Shown: positions 35,691 to 43,739, counted from the stretch's first letter. The stretch is 64,000 nt of DNA from Halobacteriovoraceae bacterium (GCA_002711995.1 PASN01000016.1:62001-126000); one strand, 5' to 3'. Numbers and translations are program-made. Notes: generated by a model not told the origin, from the sequence alone.

Positions 35691-35960
35691 ATGAAAAAAC
35701 GGTATTCACTGCGACGAATTTCCATAGAGTTAGGATGCTCAAAAACAACGGTGAGGAAAAATTTAAAAAAGGCTGGGATTGAGATTCTGGAATCAAAACA
35801 AGAAAAGAATGTGCTTTTAAAAGGGAAGGTCGAGAGGTTAAGGGCGAGCGGTGCCAGTTATCAACGAATTGCTTACTTGTTTAAGCTCTTGAAAGTAAAA
35901 ACAATATCAGGCCATGGAGGGTGGCATGCTAAAACGATTAGAGCCTTGCTTCTTTCATAA
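35691..35960 (+). CDS. HTH protein resembling a recombinase C-terminal region, possibly truncated
   Basis: 89 residues from the ATG, with HTH YSLRRISIELGCSKTTVRK and GHGGWHAKTIRALL, resembling the DNA-binding tail of serine site-specific recombinases. No ribosome site precedes the ATG. The frame is open upstream to 35565 and reads plausibly as protein (FKTPKSYDDVSFLTDLY), ending near the TGGTGGTCCAT site. This suggests a gene truncated at that site, leaving the C-terminal HTH part without the catalytic domain. Confidence 0.55.
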   Translation: MKKRYSLRRISIELGCSKTTVRKNLKKAGIEILESKQEKNVLLKGKVERLRASGASYQRIAYLFKLLKVKTISGHGGWHAKTIRALLLS

Positions 35961-36006
35961 ATTTCCGATAAAGATAAAAGTATCATTTCTAACTAAAGGA
36001 GGGTCT

Positions 36007-36066
36007 ATGGCTATTTTTAATATTATTCAAGTTTTAGGCGCTCTTGAACCCACTTCTCATCTCTAA
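36007..36066 (+). CDS. Putative 19-residue leader peptide
   Basis: ATG preceded by a strong AAAGGAGGG ribosome site; encodes MAIFNIIQVLGALEPTSHL. Its last codons and stop lie in a hairpin (AGGCGCT, AGCGCCT) followed by TTTATTT, 28 bp before the GNAT gene. The arrangement resembles a leader peptide with an attenuator, or a tiny protein with its own terminator. Confidence 0.45.
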   Translation: MAIFNIIQVLGALEPTSHL

Positions 36067-36078
36067 AAGCGCCTTTAT
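36036..36078 (+). terminator. Attenuator-like hairpin before the GNAT gene
   Basis: AGGCGCT (36036-36042) pairs with AGCGCCT (36068-36074), followed by TTATT. Overlaps the leader-peptide end. Seven base pairs with a long loop, so modest stability. Confidence 0.4.
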
Positions 36079-36101
36079 TTAAACTAATAAAAGGCAATTA
36101 A

Positions 36102-37025
36102 ATGAACATTTTAAAAAAGGATTTGCTCTCGTATGCAAAAGCGGAGCTTAGTTCATTCAGTTTAAATCTGGATGAAAAAAAGGCGTTAAGTTTTCTCCAA
36201 AAAGATATTTTGGAAGAGTTCAAAGAGCTTAATGATGAGGAGGTTAAAGCTGCTAGGCATCGGCATTTTAATATCAATGGGACTTCTGTCGAATCCTATG
36301 CCGAGAAGGAGCTTGATCTCGGTCTGGGGCGAAGAGTAATCTATGGAATTCGTCACTTGTCGGGAGAAGCGAACAGCCCCTTTGTAAGCATCAGGCCCAA
36401 CTTTTCTGTTGGCTCCAAAGAAGAGGCCTTAAACATTTATCAAAAAATCAAAGATGAATTAGATGTGTTTGATCCTCTTTCTTTGTCATTTTGGAGCGCA
36501 AAAAAAGTGAATGTTGATTTTTACGGTAGCGTTTACATGGTGGCGCTGGCTGAAAAAATCAAAAACAAGGCACCATGGATCGGTGAAGAGAAAATCGAAC
36601 TGGAGGAAGTTGAGAATACGTCTTACTTTGATTGGTACGAAAGGGAGTATCTAGAGTTTAATAAGGCCAAACCTGCATTAGCAAAATGGGTCAGGCACAA
36701 TAGCCTCCAGACAATGGAAGCGTCTCGAAAGGAAGGTCTTTTGCAGTATGTAAAAATCGAAGGACAAATAGCAGGTCTTGTTGCGGCTGAAAAAGGCTCC
36801 CTTTTGGGTCATTCTGGAACCTATTTCAATGAAGTTTTTCTGCGAAAAAAATGGAAGGGGAAAGGTCTTGCAAAATCCGTTCAAAGAAAGTTTATTGCGG
36901 AACAATGTTTAGGCGATGAATTTGTATGGGGAACGATTTATTTCGATAATCTTCCTTCCTATCGGACGGCCTTTTCCAATTTAAGAAGACCTGTTCGTTA
37001 TGAATGCTTCGTTCACTTGAAATAA
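36102..37025 (+). CDS. GNAT-family acetyltransferase
   Basis: 307 residues. The C-terminal half is a GNAT fold: YVKIEGQIAGLVAAEKGSLL, then NEVFLRKKWKGKGLAKSVQ (acetyl-CoA loop, Q/RxxGxG/A type), then WGTIYFDNLPSYRTAFSNLR. The N-terminal ~150 residues are not recognised. Acceptor unknown. It sits behind the leader peptide and hairpin and is followed by a strong terminator, forming a self-contained island module. Confidence 0.8.
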   Translation: MNILKKDLLSYAKAELSSFSLNLDEKKALSFLQKDILEEFKELNDEEVKAARHRHFNINGTSVESYAEKELDLGLGRRVIYGIRHLSGEANSPFVSIRPNFSVGSKEEALNIYQKIKDELDVFDPLSLSFWSAKKVNVDFYGSVYMVALAEKIKNKAPWIGEEKIELEEVENTSYFDWYEREYLEFNKAKPALAKWVRHNSLQTMEASRKEGLLQYVKIEGQIAGLVAAEKGSLLGHSGTYFNEVFLRKKWKGKGLAKSVQRKFIAEQCLGDEFVWGTIYFDNLPSYRTAFSNLRRPVRYECFVHLK

Positions 37026-37030
37026 ACATA

Positions 37031-37063
37031 AAAAAAAAAAGCCTCCGGAAGGGAGGCTTTTTT
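37031..37063 (+). terminator. Strong bidirectional-type terminator
   Basis: A-run, GCCTCC, loop GGAAG, GGAGGC, then T6. Starts directly after the GNAT stop. Confidence 0.85.
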
Positions 37064-37102
37064 ACTATCCATAACCTGCGGTCACGGATTCAACAAAAAT
37101 GC

Positions 37103-37113
37103 TGGAGGTCCAT
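37103..37113. other. tRNA-3'-end-like site TGGAGGTCCAT
   Basis: Variant of the island motif, followed by CACGTCGCTTACGCGAA. A TGCTTACGTGAA follows the 33826 copy, so the similarity extends beyond the core. Lies after the GNAT terminator and before leader copy 3. Confidence 0.35.
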
Positions 37114-37170
37114 CACGTCGCTTACGCGAACTTAACTTCCTAAGTTCTAAGTTATCAAAATGATTCTGCT

Positions 37171-37296
37171 TTTTTGTGATGAAGGTTATTTTTCTCAGTG
37201 ATATTTGTCTGTATATTATGTGTTGTTGAAATGAGCTTTCACTTACTTAATTAGCTGTGATAATTTAGTGAGGAAACAACTTAGGTTATGGTAATG
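37171..37296 (+). repeat. Island leader repeat, copy 3
   Basis: Carries CTCAGTGATATTTGTC (identical to copy 1), GAAATGAGCTTTCA, GATAATTTAGTGAGG and the terminal AGGTTATGGTAATG. The final two ATGs (37288, 37294) are candidate starts for the methyltransferase. Confidence 0.8.
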
Positions 37297-38016
37297 AAAA
37301 AATATTATGAATTACATGAAGAGTTTTGGCAGGGCCTTATAGAAAAAGGGCACGTTTCTTGGGACAAGGAATCTGAAAAAGATCTATTGTTGAGAGAGAG
37401 AAACTCTATCCTTTTAAAGTATTTAAATGGTCGTAAGTTTTATAATGCATTAGATTTGGGTTGTGGTTCTGGCAGTCAGAGCTTTTATCTGTCATCACTA
37501 GGAATTAATTGTACAGGTATTGATATCTCTCAAACAGCAATTAATGAAGGTAAGAGACTTGCAAATAAACTTGATATGCACATCGAGTTTGTTTGTGGAG
37601 ATGCCTGTGACTTCAACCTTGATAAGAAATTTGATCTTATTACTGATAGTTGTTTATTACATTGCTTAGTATTGGAAAAAGATAGGTCTAAGTTCTTTGA
37701 TCGAATTAAGGCACATCTTACTAAGGATGGAAAAACCTTTATTTATACAATGATAACTGATGAGGGAGTTAACCCCTTTGATGAGTTAGATTATTTTCAT
37801 TTCGACAAAGATGGTATTCTTTGGAGTGAAGGCCCTGATCGATTTGATGTAGATTGGACAATTATTAATAACAAGAAGTATTTTCCTCATAGAAGAGTAT
37901 ATTCACTCGAAAAACAGAAGGAAGAAATCATAACCAATGGGTTTAAGATTCTTTCTGATGAAGTCTTAATTAGTGATGACTGTAGAAATAAAACCTATGT
38001 TGCTTGGATAGAATAA
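37288..38016 (+). CDS. SAM-dependent methyltransferase (class I)
   Basis: 242 residues. Motif I NALDLGCGSGSQSFYL, motif II CTGIDISQTAI, GDACDFNLDKKFDLI and DSCLLHCLVLEKD. The N-terminal YYELHEEFWQGLIEKGHVSWD resembles TehB/thiopurine-type methyltransferases of toxic-compound detoxification. It starts at the end of leader repeat copy 3 and is followed by a weak hairpin with a T6 run (about 38020-38046). Confidence 0.85.
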   Translation: MVMKKYYELHEEFWQGLIEKGHVSWDKESEKDLLLRERNSILLKYLNGRKFYNALDLGCGSGSQSFYLSSLGINCTGIDISQTAINEGKRLANKLDMHIEFVCGDACDFNLDKKFDLITDSCLLHCLVLEKDRSKFFDRIKAHLTKDGKTFIYTMITDEGVNPFDELDYFHFDKDGILWSEGPDRFDVDWTIINNKKYFPHRRVYSLEKQKEEIITNGFKILSDEVLISDDCRNKTYVAWIE

Positions 38017-38054
38017 AAAAAACTGATCCGAAGACTAGGCTTTTTTCATAACTT

Positions 38055-38104
38055 AGTGGTCCAATGTTCGCCCAAAAAATATGTGGTGGAGCATACAAGA
38101 CTTG
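38055..38104. other. Two tRNA-3'-end-like sites near the tRNA
   Basis: AGTGGTCCA (38055-38063) and TGGTGGAGCATACAAGACTTG-like sequence (38084-38104). The latter matches the real tRNA end (TGGTGG..CAT.C..GACTTG) at most positions, suggesting a degenerate duplicate of the tRNA 3' half left by integration. Confidence 0.4.
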
Positions 38105-38236
38105 GCCACTATCGTTCGGCTCGTGCCTGACTTGCGTAGCCTCCCATCGCAAGCTGTTCGCTCGCATCCAGCTCGCTTCGATAGCTTTAGCTATCCGCTT
38201 GCTCTCCTTAAAGTCTTTTTCATAAACCCAGAATGT

Positions 38237-38284
38237 AAAAAGCCCCTTAAATAATCGCTTACGCTCATATCTAAGAGGCTTTTT
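38237..38284 (-). terminator. Terminator of the CAU tRNA gene
   Basis: AAAAAGCCCCTTA pairs with TAAGAGGCTTTTT (one mismatch) around a 22-nt loop. On the minus strand it gives a T-run just past the tRNA 3' end. Confidence 0.7.
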
Positions 38285-38287
38285 AAA

Positions 38288-38364
38288 TGGTGGGACATGC
38301 TGGACTTGAACCAGCGACCACCCGGTTATGAGCCGGGGGCTCTAACCAACTGAGCTAATGTCCC
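38288..38364 (-). tRNA. tRNA with CAU anticodon (elongator Met or Ile2)
   Basis: 77 nt including encoded CCA. Acceptor GGGACAT pairs with ATGTCCC; D-arm TAGCTCAGTTGGTTAGAGC; anticodon stem CCCGG/CCGGG with loop CTCATAA (anticodon at 38328-38330); T-arm GCTGGTTCAAGTCCAGC. The G1-C72 pair and lack of the GGG/CCC anticodon-stem pattern exclude an initiator. The T-arm resembles E. coli tRNA-Ile2, so a lysidine-modified Ile tRNA is possible. Its 3' end faces the accessory island. Confidence 0.9.
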
Positions 38365-38484
38365 GTCGGTTTGAGTCAATTATGTTAACTCAAATCTTGA
38401 GCTTTGAAAATCAAATAATATCCATATCCCATTGATTATGATAAGAAATAGAAAACTTAAGCGCTGTGTTAATGGAGTGAAATT

Positions 38485-39273
38485 ATGCACTTTTATAAAT
38501 ATTCTGGCTCAGGAAACGATTTTTTATTGGTCAATAATCTGGATGGTAAACACCGTCCAAGGATTAGCTTTATACAGAAATGGTGCAAGCGCCGCGAGGG
38601 AGTTGGAGCTGACGGTGTCATCTTTGTGGAAAAGTCAGACGATCACGACTACAGCATGAGGATCTGGAACGCTGATGGCTCCGAGGCCGAAATGTGTGGT
38701 AATGCCGCCAGAAGCAGTATTCATTTTGCTCACCATATCCTGAAGCTGGGGAAAGAAAAGTACTACTTTGAAACTATGAACGGAGACTACGAAGGCCGAC
38801 CATTGGGTGGCGATATGGTTGAAGTTAAAATGACCGAACTATACGATGTGGATAAGATTAATGTCTCCGACTTTTCCACAAAAGGTGCCCTTTACTGCAA
38901 CACCGGTGTGCCTCACGCAGTGATTCAGGTAAACAATGTTGAAGACATCAATATACACTCACTTGGTAGAATGATTAGAAACGACGTTCGTTTTCCAAAC
39001 GGAACCAACGTGGACTTCTTAGAAGTTGTCGATCATAAAAAACAGGTTATAAAGCTTCGAGTCTATGAACGAGGTGTCGAGGATGAAACTCTTTGCTGTG
39101 GAACTGGAGTTATGGCGGCAGCGGTAACTTGTAGAAAGCTTATGGGATGGAGCGGTGAGATCACTGTCCATGCAAAAGGTGGAAGGTTAAGTGCCGTTGT
39201 GGATGACAAACTTGAAAACCTTTACTTTCAAGGTGAAGTAAAAATGGTCTTTGAAGGTGAAATAAATGACTGA
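38485..39273 (+). CDS. dapF: Diaminopimelate epimerase
   Basis: Converts LL- to meso-diaminopimelate for lysine and peptidoglycan. GSGNDFLLV near the start, NADGSEAEMCGNAAR with catalytic Cys 1 and DETLCCGTGV with catalytic Cys 2. The usual CGNGAR is CGNAAR here. 262 residues, near normal. GGAGTG precedes the ATG. It overlaps tlyA by 8 bp. Confidence 0.94.
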   Translation: MHFYKYSGSGNDFLLVNNLDGKHRPRISFIQKWCKRREGVGADGVIFVEKSDDHDYSMRIWNADGSEAEMCGNAARSSIHFAHHILKLGKEKYYFETMNGDYEGRPLGGDMVEVKMTELYDVDKINVSDFSTKGALYCNTGVPHAVIQVNNVEDINIHSLGRMIRNDVRFPNGTNVDFLEVVDHKKQVIKLRVYERGVEDETLCCGTGVMAAAVTCRKLMGWSGEITVHAKGGRLSAVVDDKLENLYFQGEVKMVFEGEIND

Positions 39274-39985
39274 GAGGCTGGATAAGGCCATGCTCTCACG
39301 CGGGATTGTAAAAACAAGATCTCAGGCTAGAATGCTTATTGACCAGGGAGATGTCCGTGTTAACGGAAGACAAGTCTTAAAACCTGGGTTTGCCACCAAA
39401 CAAGAAGATCAAATAGAAATTGCCGACAGAACCCTTTACGTTGGACGGGGCGCTTACAAGCTTGAAAAGGCCATAGAGGTGTTCGGACTAGATTTCACTG
39501 GCCTTGTGGTAGCCGATATTGGCGCCAGCACTGGTGGCTTTACAGAAGTGAGTCTAAAAAATGGAGCTTCTAAAGTATATGCAATTGATGTTGGCCATGA
39601 CCAACTTGCACAAATTCTAAAAGATGATGAAAGAGTGATTAACCTTGAGGGTGTGAACGCCAAATATCCAATCGAAATTGATGAAGAAGTTGATGCTGTT
39701 GTTATGGATTTGTCCTTCATCTCTTTGCGCTCTGTTTTAAAAAATGCTTTTAATTTGCTCAGAACCCAGGGAGCTGCTGTTGTTCTAATTAAACCTCAGT
39801 TTGAAGCAGGTCCCGAAAGAGTGGGAAAAAATGGCATAGTTAAAGAGAGTATTGGCAAGACAGTTCTTAACGAGACTCTTGATTGGATAAGAAAAGAAAA
39901 CATTGTGATCGAGAATGTTATTGATTCTCCAATTACAGGCAAAACTGGGAACAGAGAGTACCTAGCACTACTTAGAAAAGCTTAG
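39266..39985 (+). CDS. tlyA: TlyA-family rRNA methyltransferase (hemolysin A homolog)
   Basis: An S4 RNA-binding domain (RLDKAMLSRGIVKTRSQAR, QGDVRVNGRQV) is followed by a FtsJ-like methyltransferase (VVADIGASTGGFTEV, VYAIDVGHDQL, DAVVMDLSFISLRS, VVLIKPQFEAG). TlyA 2'-O-methylates 16S and/or 23S rRNA. 239 residues. Translationally coupled to dapF and tail-to-tail with the next gene. Confidence 0.93.
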   Translation: MTERLDKAMLSRGIVKTRSQARMLIDQGDVRVNGRQVLKPGFATKQEDQIEIADRTLYVGRGAYKLEKAIEVFGLDFTGLVVADIGASTGGFTEVSLKNGASKVYAIDVGHDQLAQILKDDERVINLEGVNAKYPIEIDEEVDAVVMDLSFISLRSVLKNAFNLLRTQGAAVVLIKPQFEAGPERVGKNGIVKESIGKTVLNETLDWIRKENIVIENVIDSPITGKTGNREYLALLRKA

Positions 39986-40434
39986 TCCACAACCTCTGGA
40001 AGATCGTAGTTCATTATAAAGTCTTGCTGCCTTTTGATTGCTTCCTGCTCACTTTCTTCAGGAATGAACTTTCTAAAATCCACTTCTTTAAATTTCTTTA
40101 AATCACGAGGAATCTCGCTTTGATTGATGGCATGAAGGGTGTAGAGGCTGTCTTTACTTACTAGCTCTGGCCTTACCACACGATAGATTTTCCAATAAGA
40201 TTTGCCCATTGCCGCTTTTAAGCAAATGCCTCTAGCTATAAAGCCATAGTCATTAGTGAGCTTCATATGATCACCTTTGACGATTCCATCTTCAAGGCCT
40301 CGACTTATACTTAAAACGTTTTTATCCAAATAGGTGAGAATTTGAGCGCTCATCTTGTCTGCTGAAATGAGGGACAAGGCCTGGTTATGGCCTAATAGAA
40401 AGCTAATAACAATAAGCACTTTGAGTAATGACAT
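39982..40434 (-). CDS. Exported protein of unknown function
   Basis: From ATG 40434 the protein has a signal peptide (LLKVLIVISFLLGHNQALS) and about 130 residues with an SH3-like beta stretch (LSISRGLEDGIVKGDHMKL), similar to the MreC/flagellar FlgT-type barrel. A TTG at 40464 would only add ten residues before the signal. Convergent with tlyA and in the same direction as apt. Confidence 0.6.
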   Translation of the reverse strand: MSLLKVLIVISFLLGHNQALSLISADKMSAQILTYLDKNVLSISRGLEDGIVKGDHMKLTNDYGFIARGICLKAAMGKSYWKIYRVVRPELVSKDSLYTLHAINQSEIPRDLKKFKEVDFRKFIPEESEQEAIKRQQDFIMNYDLPEVVD

Positions 40435-40485
40435 AGTATTAGGATAAACGATGCCATTACTCAATGAAACCAGGCATAATTTTGC

Positions 40486-40995
40486 TTATTCGTAGTCCAA
40501 GACACTGTGAATATTGTCTATTTCTGACGCCAGGTTGTTTAAGAACTTCAAGTTTATAAGCATGGAGATGGCCTTTATATGATAGTTGTTTTTCTCGCAT
40601 AGAGAAATTGTGGCCTTGAGAGTCCCCCCAGTTGCGAGAACGTCATCCACAATTAAAACTCTTTTTTCTTTAGTGTTTGGTTTCATTTCAAGAGTGTCCT
40701 CGCCGTATTCCAAGGAGTAACTCTCTGAAGAAACTGGAGGTGGAAGTTTGCCTTTTTTACGCACTAGTATGAAACCTTTGTCATGTTTTGCCGCGAGAGC
40801 TGAGCCAAGGATAAAGCCTCTGGACTCAATGCCCACAACACAGTCTATTTGATCCCAAGGTATGTCTTTTCCCATTGCGGCCAAGCACTCTGGAAGTTTC
40901 TCTTCTAGAAGGGGGCTGAAGTCTTTAAAAACGACACCTTTTTTAGGAAAGTTTGGAACATTGGAAATATATTTTTCCATTTCTTCTTTAGTCAT
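40486..40995 (-). CDS. apt: Adenine phosphoribosyltransferase
   Basis: Salvages adenine to AMP using PRPP. KYISNVPNFPKKGVVFKDFS start, GIESRGFILGSALA, RKKGKLPPPVSSESY and the PRPP loop RVLIVDDVLATGGTL are all diagnostic. I prefer ATG 40995, with GTGAGG 6-7 bases upstream. A GTG at 41007 is the alternative. Length ~169 residues is typical. Confidence 0.93.
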   Translation of the reverse strand: MTKEEMEKYISNVPNFPKKGVVFKDFSPLLEEKLPECLAAMGKDIPWDQIDCVVGIESRGFILGSALAAKHDKGFILVRKKGKLPPPVSSESYSLEYGEDTLEMKPNTKEKRVLIVDDVLATGGTLKATISLCEKNNYHIKAISMLINLKFLNNLASEIDNIHSVLDYE

Positions 40996-41017
40996 GAATT
41001 GCCTCACAAAACTTATT

Positions 41018-41290
41018 TTAGGGAATGTTGATTTCTAGTGGATCATTATCTATGCGAATGATGGTTTTGTTAACTAAAGCTTTTGCCACTCCACGGGCCG
41101 TTTTTTTAATAGTTTCCAAGTCTGAGCTTTCTGTGAGCTTTAATTTAAAGGCCTTTAACTTTGCATCTTCCTCTTCTAAAAGGCCTGCTCTTTGAAGCTC
41201 GTAGATTTTCTCTTGATACGAGATTGACTTAGATGTTTCACCAAAAGCTAAAGTTGATATAAATAGGGCAAAAAGCAATTGTTTCATCAT
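41018..41290 (-). CDS. Small exported protein, unknown
   Basis: 90 residues with a signal peptide (MKQLLFALFISTLAFG) and a helical remainder ending in IRIDNDPLEINIP. No family recognised. Ten bp upstream of apt on the same strand, hence possibly co-transcribed. Confidence 0.6.
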   Translation of the reverse strand: MMKQLLFALFISTLAFGETSKSISYQEKIYELQRAGLLEEEDAKLKAFKLKLTESSDLETIKKTARGVAKALVNKTIIRIDNDPLEINIP

Positions 41291-41448
41291 TGTTCAAAAT
41301 TATCGGACATGAATAAGTTTTCTTAAGGTAAACCTGTCAATTTTCTCAACATTCTTAAAAAATATTAACATCCTAAGCACGCAAATTTAGTGGGTTAGAT
41401 GATTAAAATGGCGCCTCTTTTGCTCAATAAAGTACATAGGAGAGTATA

Positions 41449-41751
41449 ATGATTAAGTTTTTAGCAGCTGCGAGTTTTTTATTAAGTATGGTTGGCCATG
41501 CCAAAGATATGATAAAAGTAAATGCAATCGGATCTTCACCCAAAGGGCAGTTTGTGGCCTTTGAGGAGTTTGGGCTAATGAGTGGTTCAAAAACCTCATT
41601 TTCACATATTAGAGTGAAGAACGTCTGGAAAAACGAATACGTGGACGGCCCAATTAAAGTCACTGGCGACAAGGATGGCCTTAACATTGTGAGGGCCAAA
41701 GCAAAGCAGATGGCGCAGAAGCGATTGGAAGAGTTCAACATTTCAAGTTAA
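41449..41751 (+). CDS. Small exported protein, unknown
   Basis: 100 residues; a signal peptide (FLAAASFLLSMVGHA) is followed by a beta-rich region (VNAIGSSPKGQFVAFEEFG, SHIRVKNVWKNEYV) and a C-terminal helix. AGGAGAG precedes the ATG. The MoxR gene starts 9 bp later. Confidence 0.65.
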   Translation: MIKFLAAASFLLSMVGHAKDMIKVNAIGSSPKGQFVAFEEFGLMSGSKTSFSHIRVKNVWKNEYVDGPIKVTGDKDGLNIVRAKAKQMAQKRLEEFNISS

Positions 41752-41760
41752 GGAGTTCTT

Positions 41761-42543
41761 TTGAACAGCGAATACGTTTTATCTAAAAATCTTCAAGAAG
41801 CAATTAAAGTCGCGGAAATAACTAAAAGACCATTGTTAATCAAAGGGGAGCCTGGCACTGGAAAGACTCTTCTTGCCCACTACTATGCACAAGAAAAAGG
41901 GATCCCGCTATACGAGTGGAACGTAAAATCCACTACAGTTGCAAAGGACGGACTCTACTTTTACGACGCACTGACAAGGCTAAATGATTCCCGCTTTGAA
42001 AATGACTCAAATAGAAACGTTAACAATATTAACGACTACATCAGGTTTGAGCCAATGGGCATGGCCTTCGCAAGCGATGAAAGCTGCGCCCTTCTTATTG
42101 ATGAAATAGACAAGGCGGACATTGAATTTCCAAACGATCTTCTGGCCGAGCTGGACAAGATGGAGTTTACGATATTGGAAACAGGCCAGAAGGTGAAGGC
42201 TAAGCAAAGACCTTTTGTATTTATCACCTCCAATAATGAAAAGGAGCTGCCTGACGCTTTCTTAAGGCGTTGTGTGTTTCACTATATAGAGTTTCCGAAT
42301 TGGGAAATGATGAAAAACATCGTTGAGGTTCACCATCCTGGCATTGATCGAGACCTTTTAAAGCGCTCTTTGGATTTATTCTACAGAATCAGAGAGATGG
42401 ATCTTAGGAAGCGTCCTTCTACTAGTGAGCTAATCGACTGGATTAATGTCCTAGTTCACGAAGGCGCTCGAGTGGACGCTTCAACCATTCCCTTTATTGG
42501 AAGTCTTCTTAAAAACGAAGAAGACCTGGAAAAGATAAGATAA
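41761..42543 (+). CDS. MoxR-type AAA+ ATPase
   Basis: Walker A GEPGTGKTLLA, Walker B ALLIDEIDKADIEFPNDLL, sensor 1 FVFITSNNEKELPDAFLRR and a C-terminal lid ERKRPSTSEL-like region. MoxR proteins act as chaperone ATPases for metal-containing or VWA partners. TTG start with AAGGAG at 5 bases. TAATG overlap with the downstream VWA gene shows tight coupling, the usual MoxR-VWA pair. Confidence 0.9.
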   Translation: MNSEYVLSKNLQEAIKVAEITKRPLLIKGEPGTGKTLLAHYYAQEKGIPLYEWNVKSTTVAKDGLYFYDALTRLNDSRFENDSNRNVNNINDYIRFEPMGMAFASDESCALLIDEIDKADIEFPNDLLAELDKMEFTILETGQKVKAKQRPFVFITSNNEKELPDAFLRRCVFHYIEFPNWEMMKNIVEVHHPGIDRDLLKRSLDLFYRIREMDLRKRPSTSELIDWINVLVHEGARVDASTIPFIGSLLKNEEDLEKIR

Positions 42544-43739
42544 TGTTTCTGAATTTTTTCTATACGCTTAGAAACAATGGAGCCCCGGTATCCACAAGAG
42601 AGTTTTTAGATTTTCTCAAAGTGATTCAAGATCTTGGCAGCGAAAATTCATCTGTGTCTCTTGAAGATCTCTACTCCATAGCAAGAACTTGCCTCATAAA
42701 AGATGTTAAGTACTTTGACGCATACGACTTAAGCTTTGCTCAATGCTTTAAAGAGCTATCCTCTGATGAAGATTTTAAATCCAAACTTATGAGCTGGCTT
42801 GAGCAGGCAAAGAAGGCCGAACTTGATGAACAGAGAAAGAAGGATGCGATGAACCTTCCCTCTGAAGAACTTCTAAAAGAGCTTCAAGAGAGGCTGAAAA
42901 CTCAAAAAGAAAGGCACGACGGAGGAAATCACTGGGTTGGAACCGGCGGCACCTCGGCATTTGGACATTCAGGCTATAATCCCGCCGGCATACGGGTTGG
43001 GGGAAGCTCTGGTCAGAAAAGCGCTCTGGCGGTCGCAGGAGAGAGAAAATTCAAAGAGTACCGCCATGATGAAAAACTCGATGTTCGAAACATTCAAGTT
43101 GCCTTAAAAAAGCTAAGGGACCTTAAAAGCACAGGTAAAAAAGAGTTGGATATAAATAAAAGCATCGATAAAACCTGCGAAAATATGGGGGAGGTCGAAA
43201 TCGTTCACACCTCCAAGCGTAAAAACAATTTGCGACTTATTCTCATGATGGATGTTGGTGGCAGTATGACGGAACATTCCATGCGAGTTGAAAAGCTTTT
43301 TTCCGCCGCACATCAAGTAAACCATTTTAAAAGTTTTGACGCTTACTACTTTCATAACGTGATGTATGACAAAGTATACACAGACGCTAGTCTCAGGTAT
43401 GACAAGTCTCTCTCTTTGGACTCTCTATCCAAAAAATTCTCAAAGGATACAAGACTCATTATAGTTGGAGATGCCTATATGGCACCCTATGAACTATTTC
43501 AAATGACTGGCTCTATGAGAGATTTTTATTGGAGTTTTAGAGAAAACCCAAAGGCCAGCAATTTCACTGGACTGGACAGGGTGAAGCAATTGAACAGTAT
43601 GTTTTTAAAATCGGTGTGGTTAAATCCAGAGCCAACATCTCTTTGGAGCTCTCCCACTATTTCTGCTATAAAAAGTATTTTTCCAATGAGAGAGCTTACG
43701 ATAGAGGGGATATCCCGCGCAGTAAGAGATATCGCTTAA
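42543..43739 (+). CDS. VWA-domain protein, CoxE-like partner of MoxR
   Basis: 398 residues. The N-terminal helical region is followed by a CoxE-like VWA domain: LRLILMMDVGGSMTEHS (MIDAS DxGxS), FHNVMYDKVY and DTRLIIVGDAYMA. Located in the cytoplasm, no signal peptide. Works with the AAA+ ATPase encoded just before it. The complex's client is unknown. Convergent with the following gene (4 bp overlap). Confidence 0.88.
   Translation: MFLNFFYTLRNNGAPVSTREFLDFLKVIQDLGSENSSVSLEDLYSIARTCLIKDVKYFDAYDLSFAQCFKELSSDEDFKSKLMSWLEQAKKAELDEQRKKDAMNLPSEELLKELQERLKTQKERHDGGNHWVGTGGTSAFGHSGYNPAGIRVGGSSGQKSALAVAGERKFKEYRHDEKLDVRNIQVALKKLRDLKSTGKKELDINKSIDKTCENMGEVEIVHTSKRKNNLRLILMMDVGGSMTEHSMRVEKLFSAAHQVNHFKSFDAYYFHNVMYDKVYTDASLRYDKSLSLDSLSKKFSKDTRLIIVGDAYMAPYELFQMTGSMRDFYWSFRENPKASNFTGLDRVKQLNSMFLKSVWLNPEPTSLWSSPTISAIKSIFPMRELTIEGISRAVRDIA

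Noticed and set aside
38100-38230. GC-richer segment with CGTTCGGCTCGTGCC and GCTCGCTTCG stretches, looking like an RNA gene
   Set aside because: No consistent secondary structure or tRNA cloverleaf was found by eye. It may be a remnant of another inserted sequence.
33586-38280. Chromosomal integron
   Set aside because: No integrase and no paired attC sites (GTTRRRY/RYYYAAC) were visible. The repeats lie upstream of genes, not downstream, and the boundary motif resembles a tRNA end.
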